This document shows, piece after piece, positions 26,466 to 35,025 of a stretch of 64,000 nt of DNA. A model generated the notes under the pieces. It saw only the letters and a program-made list of their open reading frames with translations, was not told the origin of the DNA and searched no databases. The stretch covers positions 250,501-314,500 of the forward strand of contig NZ_NIWU01000003.1 of NCBI RefSeq assembly GCF_002236105.1, in the 5' to 3' direction. The DNA comes from Pseudomonas umsongensis (GTDB lineage Bacteria; Pseudomonadota; Gammaproteobacteria; Pseudomonadales; Pseudomonadaceae). Position numbers and translations under genes: made by a program. Position 1 is the stretch's first letter. Each line of letters opens with the position of its first letter.

Positions 26466-26804
26466 ATGAAGCTAGTCACTGCCATCATCAAGCCGTTCAA
26501 GTTGGACGACGTGCGCGAGTCGTTGTCCGAGATCGGCGTGCAGGGCATTACCGTTACTGAAGTCAAAGGCTTCGGTCGGCAGAAGGGTCACACCGAGCTG
26601 TATCGCGGCGCGGAGTATGTGGTCGATTTCCTGCCAAAGGTGAAGATTGATGTCGCCATTGACGACAAGGATCTCGACCGGGTTATCGAGGCGATAACCA
26701 AGGCGGCCAACACCGGCAAGATCGGTGACGGCAAGATCTTCGTGGTCAATCTGGAACAGGCGATTCGCATCCGTACCGGCGAAACCGATACCGACGCAAT
26801 CTAA
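26466..26804 (+). CDS. glnK: Nitrogen regulatory protein P-II, GlnK
   Basis: This 112-residue P-II trimer subunit carries the T-loop with the uridylylated tyrosine (HTELYRGAEY, Tyr51 after the trailing AE is the second candidate; the family target is the TELYRG/AEY loop). It also has the GDGKIFV motif that binds ATP/ADP and 2-oxoglutarate. It senses nitrogen and carbon status and blocks AmtB when ammonium is plentiful. The start follows GGGAGAG at a good distance. Linkage to amtB 35 bases downstream, with a sigma-54 promoter, supports calling it glnK in preference to glnB. Confidence 0.95.
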   Translation: MKLVTAIIKPFKLDDVRESLSEIGVQGITVTEVKGFGRQKGHTELYRGAEYVVDFLPKVKIDVAIDDKDLDRVIEAITKAANTGKIGDGKIFVVNLEQAIRIRTGETDTDAI

Positions 26805-26839
26805 GCCGCCACAAACCCAACGCCCCAGGAGAAAACAAA

Positions 26840-28177
26840 ATGACTCTGCGTAAATTCGCAGGGCTAGGAGCCCTGTTGTCCTTCGTAATGCCCAGCCTGG
26901 CCTTGGCGGCAGACGAAGTGGCGGCCCCAGTCCTCAACTCCGGCGACACCGCCTGGATGTTGACCTCGACAGCCCTCGTGCTGTTCATGACCATTCCCGG
27001 CCTCGCGCTGTTCTACGGCGGCATGGTGCGCTCCAAGAACATTCTGTCGGTGATGATGCAGTGCTTCGCCATTACCGGCCTGATCAGCGTCCTGTGGGTC
27101 ATTTATGGCTACAGCATTGCGTTCGACACCACTGGCATGGAGCAGGGCGTCGTCAACTTCAACTCCTTCTTCGGTGGCATGGGCAAGGCTTTCCTCGCCG
27201 GTGTCACGCCATCCAGCCTGACCGGCCCTGCGGCGCTGTTCCCTGAGGCGGTGTTCATCACCTTCCAGATGACGTTCGCCATCATTACCCCGGCGCTGAT
27301 CGTCGGTGCCTTCGCCGAGCGCATGAAGTTCTCCGCGATGCTGATCTTCATGGGCATCTGGTTCACCCTGGTGTATGCACCGATCGCGCACATGGTCTGG
27401 TCCGGCAACGGCGGCCTGATGTGGGACTGGGGCGTGCTGGACTTCGCTGGCGGCACCGTGGTGCACATCAACGCCGGTGTGGCCGGTCTGATTGCCTGCC
27501 TGGTGCTGGGCAAGCGCAAAGGTTTCCCGACCACGCCGATGGCCCCGCACAACCTGGGTTACACCTTGATGGGTGCGGCCATGCTGTGGGTCGGCTGGTT
27601 CGGTTTCAACGCCGGTTCCGCTGCGGCGGCCAATGGCACTGCCGGCATGGCGATGCTGGTCACTCAGATCGCGACCGCCGCCGCTGCGCTGGGCTGGATG
27701 TTTGCCGAGTGGGTCACCCACGGCAAGCCAAGCGCATTGGGTATCGCTTCGGGTGTCGTGGCCGGTCTGGTTGCGATCACTCCTGCTGCTGGCACCGTGG
27801 GCCCGATGGGTGCCCTGGTTATCGGCCTGGCAGCGGGCGTGGTGTGCTTCTTCTGCGCCACTACCCTGAAACGCAAGCTCGGCTATGACGACTCCCTGGA
27901 CGCCTTTGGCGTGCACGGTATCGGCGGTATTCTCGGCGCGATCCTGACCGGTGTATTCGCTGCACCGTCCCTGGGCGGCTTCGGCACCGTGACCGACATC
28001 GCCGCACAAGTATGGATTCAGTGCAAAGGCGTGGGCTTCACGGTGATCTACACCGCCATCGTCACCTTCATCATCCTCAAGGTCCTGGACGCCGTGATGG
28101 GCCTGCGGATCACCGAGGAAGAAGAAGCGGTCGGCATCGATCTGGCGCTTCACAACGAACGCGGCTACAACTTGTAA
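26840..28177 (+). CDS. amtB: Ammonium transporter AmtB
   Basis: This 445-residue protein begins with a signal peptide (about 1-25, cleaved near ALAADE), as is usual for AmtB, and has 11 transmembrane segments. Family marks include FYGGMVRSKNILS, DFAGGTVVHINAG with its pore histidine, and DAFGVHGIGGILGA with the second pore histidine. It moves NH4+/NH3 across the inner membrane and is gated by GlnK. A strong hairpin terminator follows. Confidence 0.95.
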   Translation: MTLRKFAGLGALLSFVMPSLALAADEVAAPVLNSGDTAWMLTSTALVLFMTIPGLALFYGGMVRSKNILSVMMQCFAITGLISVLWVIYGYSIAFDTTGMEQGVVNFNSFFGGMGKAFLAGVTPSSLTGPAALFPEAVFITFQMTFAIITPALIVGAFAERMKFSAMLIFMGIWFTLVYAPIAHMVWSGNGGLMWDWGVLDFAGGTVVHINAGVAGLIACLVLGKRKGFPTTPMAPHNLGYTLMGAAMLWVGWFGFNAGSAAAANGTAGMAMLVTQIATAAAALGWMFAEWVTHGKPSALGIASGVVAGLVAITPAAGTVGPMGALVIGLAAGVVCFFCATTLKRKLGYDDSLDAFGVHGIGGILGAILTGVFAAPSLGGFGTVTDIAAQVWIQCKGVGFTVIYTAIVTFIILKVLDAVMGLRITEEEEAVGIDLALHNERGYNL

Positions 28178-28189
28178 GCACGCGCATGA

Positions 28190-28222
28190 AAAAATCTTGC
28201 CCGGCTTGCCGGGCATTTTTTC
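28190..28222 (+). terminator. Rho-independent terminator after amtB
   Basis: The hairpin TGCCCGGC-TT-GCCGGGCA (28198-28215) is followed by TTTTTTC, 20 bases after the amtB stop, and preceded by an A-run. Confidence 0.9.
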
Positions 28223-28393
28223 GTCTGGAGTTTGTCATTGAAGCAAAGGCTGAAAGGTTTTTTCTTACAGCTTTTACGACGTTTGCGATGCGAGTTTTTG
28301 TGCCGCCAATGGCTTACATGATTGAAGGATGATCAGGGCCTTTGTTTTTTCCCTGAGCGCGCTAGAATGCGCCCCGGACGTGCGGAGAACTGT

Positions 28394-28819
28394 ATGTGGC
28401 AACAGACTCTGATAACCCTTCGGGCGAGGCCCCGGGGCTTTCATCTGGTAACGGACGAGTTACTCGCTGGCCTGCCTGAACTCAAGGCGTGCCGGGTCGG
28501 TCTGTTGCATTTGTGGATACAGCATACCTCGGCGTCGTTGACCATCAACGAGAACGCCGATCCGGCGGTACGTCGCGACTTCGAACGATTTTTCAATCGT
28601 CTGATCCCACAAGGAACAGACGGCTATGAGCATAACGACGAAGGCCTGGACGACCTCCCGGCGCATTTCAAGGCCAGTGTGCTTGGCTGTCAGCTCAGTT
28701 TGCCGATTTCGGCGGGTCGACTGGCGTTAGGGACCTGGCAAGGCGTTTACCTGGGCGAGCACCGTGATCATGGCGGTGCCCGTAAAGTCCTCGCCACCTT
28801 GCACGGTGAAGGGGCATAA
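28394..28819 (+). CDS. YjbQ family protein (UPF0047)
   Basis: This 141-residue protein shows the YjbQ signature LLHLWIQHTSASLTINENADP and the metal-site region YEHNDEGLDDLPAHFKA, then GTWQGVYLGEHRD near the end. The family folds as a trimer binding a metal and has weak thiamine-phosphate synthase activity in E. coli; its true role is not settled. The gene sits between amtB and sutA, in the same order as P. aeruginosa (recalled). Confidence 0.88.
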   Translation: MWQQTLITLRARPRGFHLVTDELLAGLPELKACRVGLLHLWIQHTSASLTINENADPAVRRDFERFFNRLIPQGTDGYEHNDEGLDDLPAHFKASVLGCQLSLPISAGRLALGTWQGVYLGEHRDHGGARKVLATLHGEGA

Positions 28820-28920
28820 CCGCTGGTCAGCAGCGGCTGTTGATTTTTTTCCGGCAGCCTTCGACAGAGGGCAAAGCTGGGCTATAACTAATCTGCTTTT
28901 CGCAAGTCATGAGGTAGAAC

Positions 28921-29244
28921 ATGAGCGACGATGATCTGGAAAACGACGACCTCGAAGTAGGCGACGACGACGAAACCGAAGAAGGTCTGGAAGCAGCGGC
29001 GGAAGACGTCGCTGAAGACGACGGCGGTGATGCCCCCGTTCCGACCGCCAAAGGCAAAGCCAAGGCAGCGGTATCGGTCGATGAGCTGCCGAGTGTCGAA
29101 GCCAAGAACAAGGAACGTGACGCCCTGGCCAAGGCCATGGAGGAGTTCCTGGCTCGTGGTGGCAAGGTGCAGGAAGTGGAGGCCAATGTGGTCGCCGATC
29201 CTCCCAAGAAGCCAGACAACAAGTACGGCAGCCGGCCTATCTGA
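28921..29244 (+). CDS. sutA: SutA, RNA polymerase-binding regulator of slow growth
   Basis: This 107-residue protein has a strongly acidic disordered N-terminus (DDDLENDDLEVGDDDETEE), a short central helix (EAKNKERDALAKAMEEFLARGG, about 60-80) and a basic tail ending KKPDNKYGSRPI. This is the architecture of SutA, which binds RNA polymerase in P. aeruginosa and boosts rRNA and housekeeping transcription in dormancy. It begins with an ATG after GAGGTAGAAC and is followed by its own terminator. Confidence 0.82.
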   Translation: MSDDDLENDDLEVGDDDETEEGLEAAAEDVAEDDGGDAPVPTAKGKAKAAVSVDELPSVEAKNKERDALAKAMEEFLARGGKVQEVEANVVADPPKKPDNKYGSRPI

Positions 29245-29262
29245 GCCTGCTACTCGCTTGCT

Positions 29263-29293
29263 GAAAAAGCCCGCCGTCGCTGCGGGCTTTTTC
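29263..29293 (+). terminator. Terminator after sutA
   Basis: AAAAAGCCCGC (29264-29274) pairs with GCGGGCTTTTT (29282-29292), giving a stable stem with a T-run, about 20 bases past the sutA stop. Confidence 0.88.
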
Positions 29294-29328
29294 ATGCCTG
29301 AAATAAAACTCTGGGCTCAACGAGACCC

Positions 29329-29422
29329 AATGTGGGAGCGGGCTTGCCCGCGAATGCGGTTTGTCAGTCGACACCTTTATTGACTGTCACGACGCCTTCG
29401 CGGGCAAGCCCGCTCCCACAGG
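29329..29422. repeat. Paired inverted REP element (GTGGGAGCGGGCTTGCCCGCG)
   Basis: Two copies of a REP core face each other: TGTGGGAGCGGGCTTGCCCGCGAATGC at 29331 and its complement ending near 29421. About 45 unique bases separate them. The gap lies between convergent sutA and the HAD gene. Confidence 0.85.
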
Positions 29423-29430
29423 TTGCTATG

Positions 29431-30138
29431 TCAGGCTGAGGTTGCATTCCACCGCGCCAACAACGCTGGCAACTCGGTCAGGCTGCGAATCTCGGCATCC
29501 GGCAAACGCTCGTTTTCCCAGACCTTGCCCGCCGGGTTGAACCAGATCGCCCGCAACCCTGCCTGTTGCGCACCGGCGATGTCATCCCCTGGATGATCAC
29601 CGATATGCACCGCCGTCTCTGCGGTTGCACCACCGCGCTGCAGCGCTTCATGGAACAGGCGCGCATCGGGTTTGGCGACGCCGATGTCTTCGGCACACAA
29701 CGCAAACTTGAAGTAGTCCGCCAGCCCCAGCCGGCGCACGTCGGCGTTGCCGTTGGTGACCACGCCAAGGGTGTAATGGTTGGCCAGTGCCTGGAGGGTG
29801 GGTTGCACCTCCGGGAAGATTTCCAGCTGATGCCGGGCATGCAGGAACACTTCGAAGCTCTGATCGGCCAGGTCCGACGCTTCAGCGTGAGCGTATCCGG
29901 CTTCTTCCAATGCGTGAAACAACACGCGCCGGCGCAGGGCGCTGATACGGTGCTTGAGGTTTGGCTCGATGCTCAGGATGCGTTCGCGAATGGCCCACAA
30001 ATGCTCCACCGGTATCGCTCCAAGGTTGGGCGCATGTTCAGTCAGCCATTCCCGCAATACGGCTTCGGCGCTGACGATCACCGGGGCGGTGTCCCACAGG
30101 GTGTCATCGAGGTCGAAAGTGATCAGTTGGAGAGTCAT
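29431..30138 (-). CDS. HAD-superfamily phosphatase (subfamily IA)
   Basis: This 235-residue protein has HAD motif I FDLDDTLWDT (8-17), motif II in VVTNGNADV, motif III around GVAKPDARLF and motif IV HIGDHPGDDIAGA. The helical cap between motifs I and II is typical of subfamily IA, near YjjG and pyrimidine or phosphoglycolate phosphatases. The substrate cannot be told from sequence. Its start overlaps the xerC stop (4 bases), so they are co-translated; the pairing is conserved in Pseudomonas (recalled PA5281-PA5280). Confidence 0.85.
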   Translation of the reverse strand: MTLQLITFDLDDTLWDTAPVIVSAEAVLREWLTEHAPNLGAIPVEHLWAIRERILSIEPNLKHRISALRRRVLFHALEEAGYAHAEASDLADQSFEVFLHARHQLEIFPEVQPTLQALANHYTLGVVTNGNADVRRLGLADYFKFALCAEDIGVAKPDARLFHEALQRGGATAETAVHIGDHPGDDIAGAQQAGLRAIWFNPAGKVWENERLPDAEIRSLTELPALLARWNATSA

Positions 30139-31034
30139 GAATCGTCGCCTTTAATGCGTTTGGCCCGTGGGTGGGCGCTGTCGTAGACGGTTGCCAGGTG
30201 CTGGAAATCCAAATGGGTGTAGATCTGGGTGGTCTTGATATCCGAGTGGCCGAGCAGTTCCTGCACCGCCCGCAGGTCCTGGGAGGACTCCAGCAGGTGG
30301 CTGGCGAAGGAGTGTCGCAACATGTGTGGGTGCAGGTTTTGCCCCAGTTCGCGTTCGCCCGCCGCCTTGACCCGCAACTGGATCGCCCGCGGCCCCAGGC
30401 GCCGGCCTTGCTGGCTGACAAACACCGCATCGTCTGCCGGATTGGCCAAGGCTCGCAGTGGCAGCCACTGTTCCAGCGCCTCGCGAGCTTTTTTGCCCAC
30501 AGGCAGCAGACGGGTCTTGCTACCCTTGCCGTGCACCTGGACCATGCCGTCCGCCAAATCCAGCTGATCGAGATTGAGCCCGGTCAGCTCCGACAAGCGC
30601 AGTCCGGAGGAGTAGAACAGCTCAAGGATCGCCTGATCCCGGCGCGCCAGGAAGTCGTCTTCCACGCCGCCTTCCAGCAGTTGCAGCGCACGATCAGTAT
30701 CGAGGGTCTTCGGCAAGCGGCGCTCGCCCTTGGGCGGTGCGAGGCCATTGGCCGGATCGTGGTCGCAGAGACCTTCGCGGTTCAGGTAGTGATAAAGCCC
30801 GCGTACTGCCGACAGAAGACGCGCCAGGCTGCGCGACGATTGGCCTTGTGAATGCAGGCGGGCGACCAGGCTACGCAGGCGCTGGATGTCCAGGGCCGCC
30901 CAACTGGCGATGTTCTGTTTGACGCACCAGTCCAGCACTTTGTCGAGGTCGCGGCGATAGGCCGATAGCGTGTGCGGCGACACCTGCCGCTCACTGCGCA
31001 GGTGTTCGCAGTAAGCGTCCAGTTGCCGTTCCAT
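30135..31034 (-). CDS. xerC: Tyrosine recombinase XerC
   Basis: This 299-residue protein has an N-terminal SAM-like core-binding domain (about 1-90, LRSERQVSPHTLSAYRRDL). The catalytic domain carries the R-H-R-H-Y set: SSGLRLSELTGL, HMLRHSFASHLLE and LGHSDIKTTQIYTH with the nucleophile Tyr. XerC with XerD resolves chromosome dimers at dif. It lies in the dapF-DUF484-xerC-HAD cluster typical of gammaproteobacteria; in Pseudomonas it is also called sss. Confidence 0.95.
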   Translation of the reverse strand: MERQLDAYCEHLRSERQVSPHTLSAYRRDLDKVLDWCVKQNIASWAALDIQRLRSLVARLHSQGQSSRSLARLLSAVRGLYHYLNREGLCDHDPANGLAPPKGERRLPKTLDTDRALQLLEGGVEDDFLARRDQAILELFYSSGLRLSELTGLNLDQLDLADGMVQVHGKGSKTRLLPVGKKAREALEQWLPLRALANPADDAVFVSQQGRRLGPRAIQLRVKAAGERELGQNLHPHMLRHSFASHLLESSQDLRAVQELLGHSDIKTTQIYTHLDFQHLATVYDSAHPRAKRIKGDDS

Positions 31035-31036
31035 TT

Positions 31037-31762
31037 TCAGCGTACCGAGCGCAGGGAGCTGTTGAATCGTGGCAGCACGCGGCCCATGACTTCGGCGATG
31101 TAGCTCAGGAACAGCGTGCCCACCGAGCTCTTGTAGTGCTGCGGATCACGGCTGGCGATGGCCAGTATGCCGTGGATGCCTTGATGGCTGATGGCAACGA
31201 CGGCGGTGGAGCCAATCTGCTTGCGCTGTTCTTCGCCGAACAGAAAGTCCAGTTCATGCTCGCGCAGGGTGCCGCTGACGCTCTTTTCTTCCTGCAGCAA
31301 ACCACCGATGGCCACTTGTGCCTCGGCGTGGGTCACCCAGCGGCCCACCGGCATGGCGTTGTCGCCCAGCAGGATGAGACTGACGAAGGGAACCTGGAAG
31401 TCCTGGCGCAGGCTGTCTTCGACGCAGATCACCACGTCTTCGAGGCTCGTCGCGTCGATCAGGGCGAGAATCAGGCGGCGGGTCTTGTCGAACAGGCGGT
31501 CATTGTCGCGGGCCACATCCATCAGGTGCGAGAGGCGATGACGCAGTTCTATGTTGCGGTCGCGCAGGATGGTCATCTGCCGCTCCACCAGCGAAACGGT
31601 ATCACCGCGCCGGTGGGGGATGCGCAAGGATGCAAGCAGGTCTTCGTGCTCGACGAAGAAGTCCGGATGAGCCTCCAGGTACGCGGCAATGGCCGCCGCC
31701 TCCAGGCTTTCGGACGGTGATTCGTCGGGCTGTCGGGCGGGTACCTGAGGCTTATCGGTCAT
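31037..31762 (-). CDS. DUF484 family protein (GAF-like)
   Basis: This 241-residue protein belongs to DUF484, with EAAAIAAYLEAHPDFFVEHEDLLASLRIPH near the N-terminus, a helical linker and a GAF-like C-terminal domain (about 90-235). It always lies between dapF and xerC in many gammaproteobacteria. Its function is unknown. It ends 3 bases before the xerC start and begins 14 bases after dapF, so it is part of one operon. Confidence 0.88.
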   Translation of the reverse strand: MTDKPQVPARQPDESPSESLEAAAIAAYLEAHPDFFVEHEDLLASLRIPHRRGDTVSLVERQMTILRDRNIELRHRLSHLMDVARDNDRLFDKTRRLILALIDATSLEDVVICVEDSLRQDFQVPFVSLILLGDNAMPVGRWVTHAEAQVAIGGLLQEEKSVSGTLREHELDFLFGEEQRKQIGSTAVVAISHQGIHGILAIASRDPQHYKSSVGTLFLSYIAEVMGRVLPRFNSSLRSVR

Positions 31763-31775
31763 GGTTGTGGCTCAC

Positions 31776-32606
31776 TCAAAGACGCACTTGTCCTTCATAA
31801 ACGCGCACTGCCGGGCCGGTCATCATGACCGGTTGGCCAGGGCCTGCCCATTCAATGGACAAGCGCCCGCCAGGCAGGTCGATCAGTAGTGGCGAATCCA
31901 TCCACCCCTGGCTGATCGCAGCGACTGCGGCGGCGCAGGCGCCGGTACCGCAGGCCTGGGTTTCACCAGCCCCGCGCTCCCAGACGCGCAACTGCGCACG
32001 GCTCCGGTCGATAACCTGGAGAAAACCGACATTGACCCGTGCCGGGAAACGCGGGTGATGCTCGATTTTCGGCCCCAGTTCATGCACCGGTGCGTTGTTG
32101 ATATCGCTGACCCGCACCACGGCATGGGGGTTGCCCATGGACACGGCGGCCAATTCGACGGGCGTGCCATCGACGTCGACCTGATAGTTCAGGGCCTGTT
32201 CTTGCGCCTGGAACGGAATGTCGGCCGGCACCAGGCGTGGAGCGCCCATGTTGACACTGATCTGGCCATCGCTGCGAACATCGAGCTCGATAATGCCGCT
32301 TTTGGTTTCGACACGGATCTGCCGTTTTGCGGTCAGGCGCTTATCGAGCACAAAACGGGCGAAACAGCGTGCACCGTTGCCGCACTGTTCCACTTCGGAG
32401 CCGTCGGAGTTGAAGATCCGATAGCGGAAGTCAACGTCCGGGTTGCTCGGAGCTTCGACGATCAGCAGTTGGTCGAAACCGATGCCGGTATGCCGGTCGC
32501 CCCATTGCTTGGCATGCTTGGGCAGTATATGCGCGTGCTGGCTGACCAGGTCGAGGACCATGAAGTCATTGCCCAGGCCGTGCATCTTGGTAAAACGCAG
32601 CAGCAT
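31776..32606 (-). CDS. dapF: Diaminopimelate epimerase
   Basis: This 276-residue enzyme interconverts LL- and meso-diaminopimelate for lysine and peptidoglycan synthesis. The two catalytic cysteines lie in QCGNGARCFARF (about 72-83) and ETQACGTGACAAAV (about 215-228). The N-terminus LRFTKMHGLGNDFMVLD is typical. It starts 5 bases after the lysA stop, so lysA, dapF, DUF484, xerC and the HAD gene form one transcript. Confidence 0.96.
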   Translation of the reverse strand: MLLRFTKMHGLGNDFMVLDLVSQHAHILPKHAKQWGDRHTGIGFDQLLIVEAPSNPDVDFRYRIFNSDGSEVEQCGNGARCFARFVLDKRLTAKRQIRVETKSGIIELDVRSDGQISVNMGAPRLVPADIPFQAQEQALNYQVDVDGTPVELAAVSMGNPHAVVRVSDINNAPVHELGPKIEHHPRFPARVNVGFLQVIDRSRAQLRVWERGAGETQACGTGACAAAVAAISQGWMDSPLLIDLPGGRLSIEWAGPGQPVMMTGPAVRVYEGQVRL

Positions 32607-32610
32607 GGTT

Positions 32611-33858
32611 TTACTCCGGCAGCAGGCTTTCGCCAGCGAACAACTCGGCTACCGTCTCACGGCGACGCACTTCAAATGCCTGATCACCGTCCACCAACAC
32701 TTCGGCGGCGCGGCCGCGGGTGTTGTAGTTGGAACTCATGACAAACCCATAGGCGCCAGCCGAATGCACGGCCAGCAGGTCACCTTCTTCCAGGGCAAGC
32801 TCACGCTCCTTGGCCAGGAAATCGCCGGTCTCGCAGATCGGGCCGACGATGTCGTAGGGACGCGCAGCGGTATTGCGCGGGCGCACGGCGGTGACGTCCA
32901 TCCAAGCCTGGTAAAGCGCCGGGCGGATCAGGTCGTTCATGGCTGCGTCGACAATGGCGAAATCCTTGTGCTCGGTGTGCTTGAGGTACTCGACCTGGGT
33001 CAGCAGCACGCCGGCATTGGCGACGATGAAGCGGCCCGGTTCGAAGACCAGCGACAGGTCGCGACCGTCGAGACGTTCACGCACGGCCTTGATGTAGTCG
33101 CCAGCCAATGGCGGCTCTTCATCGCGATAACGCACACCCAGGCCACCACCGAGGTCGATGTGACGCAGGTAGATGCCGCAGTCACCGAGGCGGTCGACCA
33201 GGCCCAACAGGCGATCGAGGGCATCGATGAACGGTGGCAGGGTGGTCAGTTGCGAGCCGATATGGCAATCGACGCCTATCACTTCCAGGTTAGGCAGTTG
33301 GGCGGCCCGCACGTAGACGTCTTCGGCGTCGGCGATGGCGATGCCGAACTTGTTCTCTTTGAGACCGGTGGAAATGTACGGGTGGGTACCGGCATCGACG
33401 TCCGGGTTGACGCGCAGGGAGATCGGCGCACGAACACCGAGCTCGGCGGCCACCACTTGCAGGCGTTCCAGCTCGTCGGTGGATTCGACGTTGAAGCAAT
33501 GCACGCCGACTTCCAGCGCACGACGCATGTCGTCGCGGGTCTTGCCGACGCCGGAGAACACGATCTTGTCGGCGCTGCCGCCAGCGGCCAGCACACGTTC
33601 CAGCTCGCCACGGGAAACGATGTCGAAACCGGCGCCAAGACGCGCCAGGACATTCAGCACACCCAGGTTGGAGTTGGCCTTGACCGCAAAGCAAACCAGG
33701 TGAGGCATACCGACCAGGGCATCGGCATAAGCCAGGTATTGGGCTTCGATGTGCGCACGCGAGTAAACGTAGGTCGGTGTACCAAAGCGTTCGGCAATAG
33801 CAGACAGTGCAACACCTTCCGCGAACAGTTCACCGTCACGGTAGTTAAAAGCGTCCAT
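32611..33858 (-). CDS. lysA: Diaminopimelate decarboxylase
   Basis: This 415-residue PLP enzyme of fold III makes lysine from meso-diaminopimelate. The PLP lysine lies in VCFAVKANSNLGVL (about 58), and ICETGDFLA and MSSNYNTRGRAAEVLVDG mark the C-terminal active site. GGGLGVRY binds phosphate. It is preceded by the lptM gene, 9 bases upstream. Confidence 0.96.
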   Translation of the reverse strand: MDAFNYRDGELFAEGVALSAIAERFGTPTYVYSRAHIEAQYLAYADALVGMPHLVCFAVKANSNLGVLNVLARLGAGFDIVSRGELERVLAAGGSADKIVFSGVGKTRDDMRRALEVGVHCFNVESTDELERLQVVAAELGVRAPISLRVNPDVDAGTHPYISTGLKENKFGIAIADAEDVYVRAAQLPNLEVIGVDCHIGSQLTTLPPFIDALDRLLGLVDRLGDCGIYLRHIDLGGGLGVRYRDEEPPLAGDYIKAVRERLDGRDLSLVFEPGRFIVANAGVLLTQVEYLKHTEHKDFAIVDAAMNDLIRPALYQAWMDVTAVRPRNTAARPYDIVGPICETGDFLAKERELALEEGDLLAVHSAGAYGFVMSSNYNTRGRAAEVLVDGDQAFEVRRRETVAELFAGESLLPE

Positions 33859-33867
33859 GATGTTCCC

Positions 33868-34041
33868 TTATTGGTAGACGTCGTGCTTGTGCGACTTGGA
33901 GGGCTGCTTTTGCGAGGACTTGGCTTGCTCTGCAGGGTCCTGATCTTCATCGGGAAGGTACAGCGGGCCTTTTTGACCGCAGGCCGACACAAGGCAGGCA
34001 ACCGCGAGGAGCGCAGCAAGGGAAGAGATCAGGCGCTTCAT
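33868..34041 (-). CDS. lptM: LptM-like lipoprotein (LppL, small)
   Basis: This 57-residue product was read directly from the minus strand. The signal peptide MKRLISSLAALLAVACLVSAC ends in lipobox VSAC, then GQKGPLYLPDE, the conserved motif of LptM/LppL. A short charged tail ends KHDVYQ. LptM binds the LptDE lipopolysaccharide translocon and promotes its oxidative maturation in E. coli. Position between cyaY and lysA is conserved in Pseudomonas. Confidence 0.85.
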   Translation of the reverse strand: MKRLISSLAALLAVACLVSACGQKGPLYLPDEDQDPAEQAKSSQKQPSKSHKHDVYQ

Positions 34042-34163
34042 GGCGAAATCCTTGAAAATGCATTAATTGCGCCGGAGTATACCGGCCACCCGGCAGCTTG
34101 CCTATGCGACGGGGCTCCCGTCCGGCGGGCCTTGCAAGATGCCAGTCGGTATCATGGAGTCCC

Positions 34164-34254
34164 TGTGGGAGCGAGCCTGCTCGCGAAAACGGTGGGTCCG
34201 GCAGCTATGATGTTGCATGTGCCGACCTCTTCGCGAGCAGGCTCGCTCCCACAA
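34164..34254. repeat. Paired inverted REP element (GTGGGAGCGAGCCTGCTCGCG)
   Basis: TGTGGGAGCGAGCCTGCTCGCGAA at 34164 and its inverted copy ending at 34254 flank about 45 unique bases. It lies in the 294-base gap between divergent lptM and cyaY, which is unusual because REP pairs usually sit after genes and not in promoter regions. Confidence 0.85.
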
Positions 34255-34335
34255 TTAGTAATCCTTTGCATTCGGCAAGCAGCGTCCGTATCTTGCGGCG
34301 CTTGAGCCTGATCAGACATTTTTGAGGTTGCCGCA

Positions 34336-34668
34336 ATGAGTTTGTCCGAAGCCCGTTTCCACGATCTGGTCGATGCCACCCAGGAAAAACTGGAAGACAT
34401 CTTTGACGAAAGCGACCTGGATATCGATCTGGAGAGTTCGGCCGGTGTACTGACCGTCAAATTTGAAAACGGAACCGCACTGATTTTCAGTCGCCAGGAG
34501 CCCCTGCGCCAGCTGTGGCTGGCAGCTGTGTCCGGCGGCTTCCACTTCGACTACGACGAAGAAAGCGAGCGCTGGATGTGCGACAAGAGCGAAGAGCAGT
34601 TGGGCGAGATGCTTGAACGTATCGTCAAGCAGCAGGCTGACGTCGAGCTCGATTTCGAAGGCCTGTAA
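34336..34668 (+). CDS. cyaY: CyaY, bacterial frataxin
   Basis: This 110-residue frataxin has the acidic first helix (ARFHDLVDATQEKLEDIFDESDLDIDLE) that binds iron and the beta-sheet core VLTVKFENGTALIFSRQEPLRQLWLA. CyaY regulates iron-sulfur cluster assembly through IscS. It is followed 4 bases later by the DUF1289 gene. Confidence 0.93.
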   Translation: MSLSEARFHDLVDATQEKLEDIFDESDLDIDLESSAGVLTVKFENGTALIFSRQEPLRQLWLAAVSGGFHFDYDEESERWMCDKSEEQLGEMLERIVKQQADVELDFEGL

Positions 34669-34672
34669 TCTC

Positions 34673-34900
34673 GTGACCCAGTCCGCGCCTGCTCGCCCTC
34701 CCAAGCCGCTTTACAGCAACGTCAGCCCGGCGGTGCCTTCCCCGTGCAGCGGCGTGTGTCGGCTGGACGAGCAGAAGGTCTGTCTCGGGTGTTTCCGTCA
34801 TGTGGAAGACATACGCGAATGGCGCTCGGCGGATGACGAACGCCGCCGGGTGATCTGCGCCCAGGCCTCGCAACGCAAAACCACCGACACTCCCCGGTAG
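34673..34900 (+). CDS. DUF1289 family small cysteine-rich protein
   Basis: This 75-residue product starts at GTG 4 bases past the cyaY stop. The DUF1289 core SPCSGVCRLDEQKVCLGCFR holds four cysteines (C-x3-C-x7-C-x2-C), probably a metal site, followed by EDIREWRSADDERRRVI. Earlier ATG codons in this frame lie inside cyaY, so the GTG is preferred. Function is unknown; the family is often found beside redox or metal genes. Confidence 0.8.
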   Translation: MTQSAPARPPKPLYSNVSPAVPSPCSGVCRLDEQKVCLGCFRHVEDIREWRSADDERRRVICAQASQRKTTDTPR

Positions 34901-34962
34901 GGACACACAGCCGTACGCCGGTGGCGGCTTGTATATTTTTTGAGCTGTGATAGTGTCCAGAA

Positions 34963-35025
34963 ACGCCTCAACCCATCGAGGCTTGTGAAAACCCCGCCTT
35001 TTTCTGGCGGGGTTTTGCTTTTTTC
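34963..35025 (+). ncRNA. rnk leader, probable transcription attenuator
   Basis: Two hairpins stand just upstream of rnk. GCCTC-AACCCATC-GAGGC covers about 34965-34982. A strong terminator follows, AAAACCCCGCC (34988-34998) paired with GGCGGGGTTTT (35006-35016), then GCTTTTTT. The rnk start codon is 38 bases after the T-run. A premature terminator in this position matches the rnk leader described in pseudomonads as a predicted attenuator. It could instead simply end the cyaY-DUF1289 transcript. Confidence 0.65.

Noticed and set aside
26864..28216. Minus-strand open frame of 450 codons opposite amtB
   Set aside because: It is His/Gln/Gly-rich and antisense to the clear AmtB frame.
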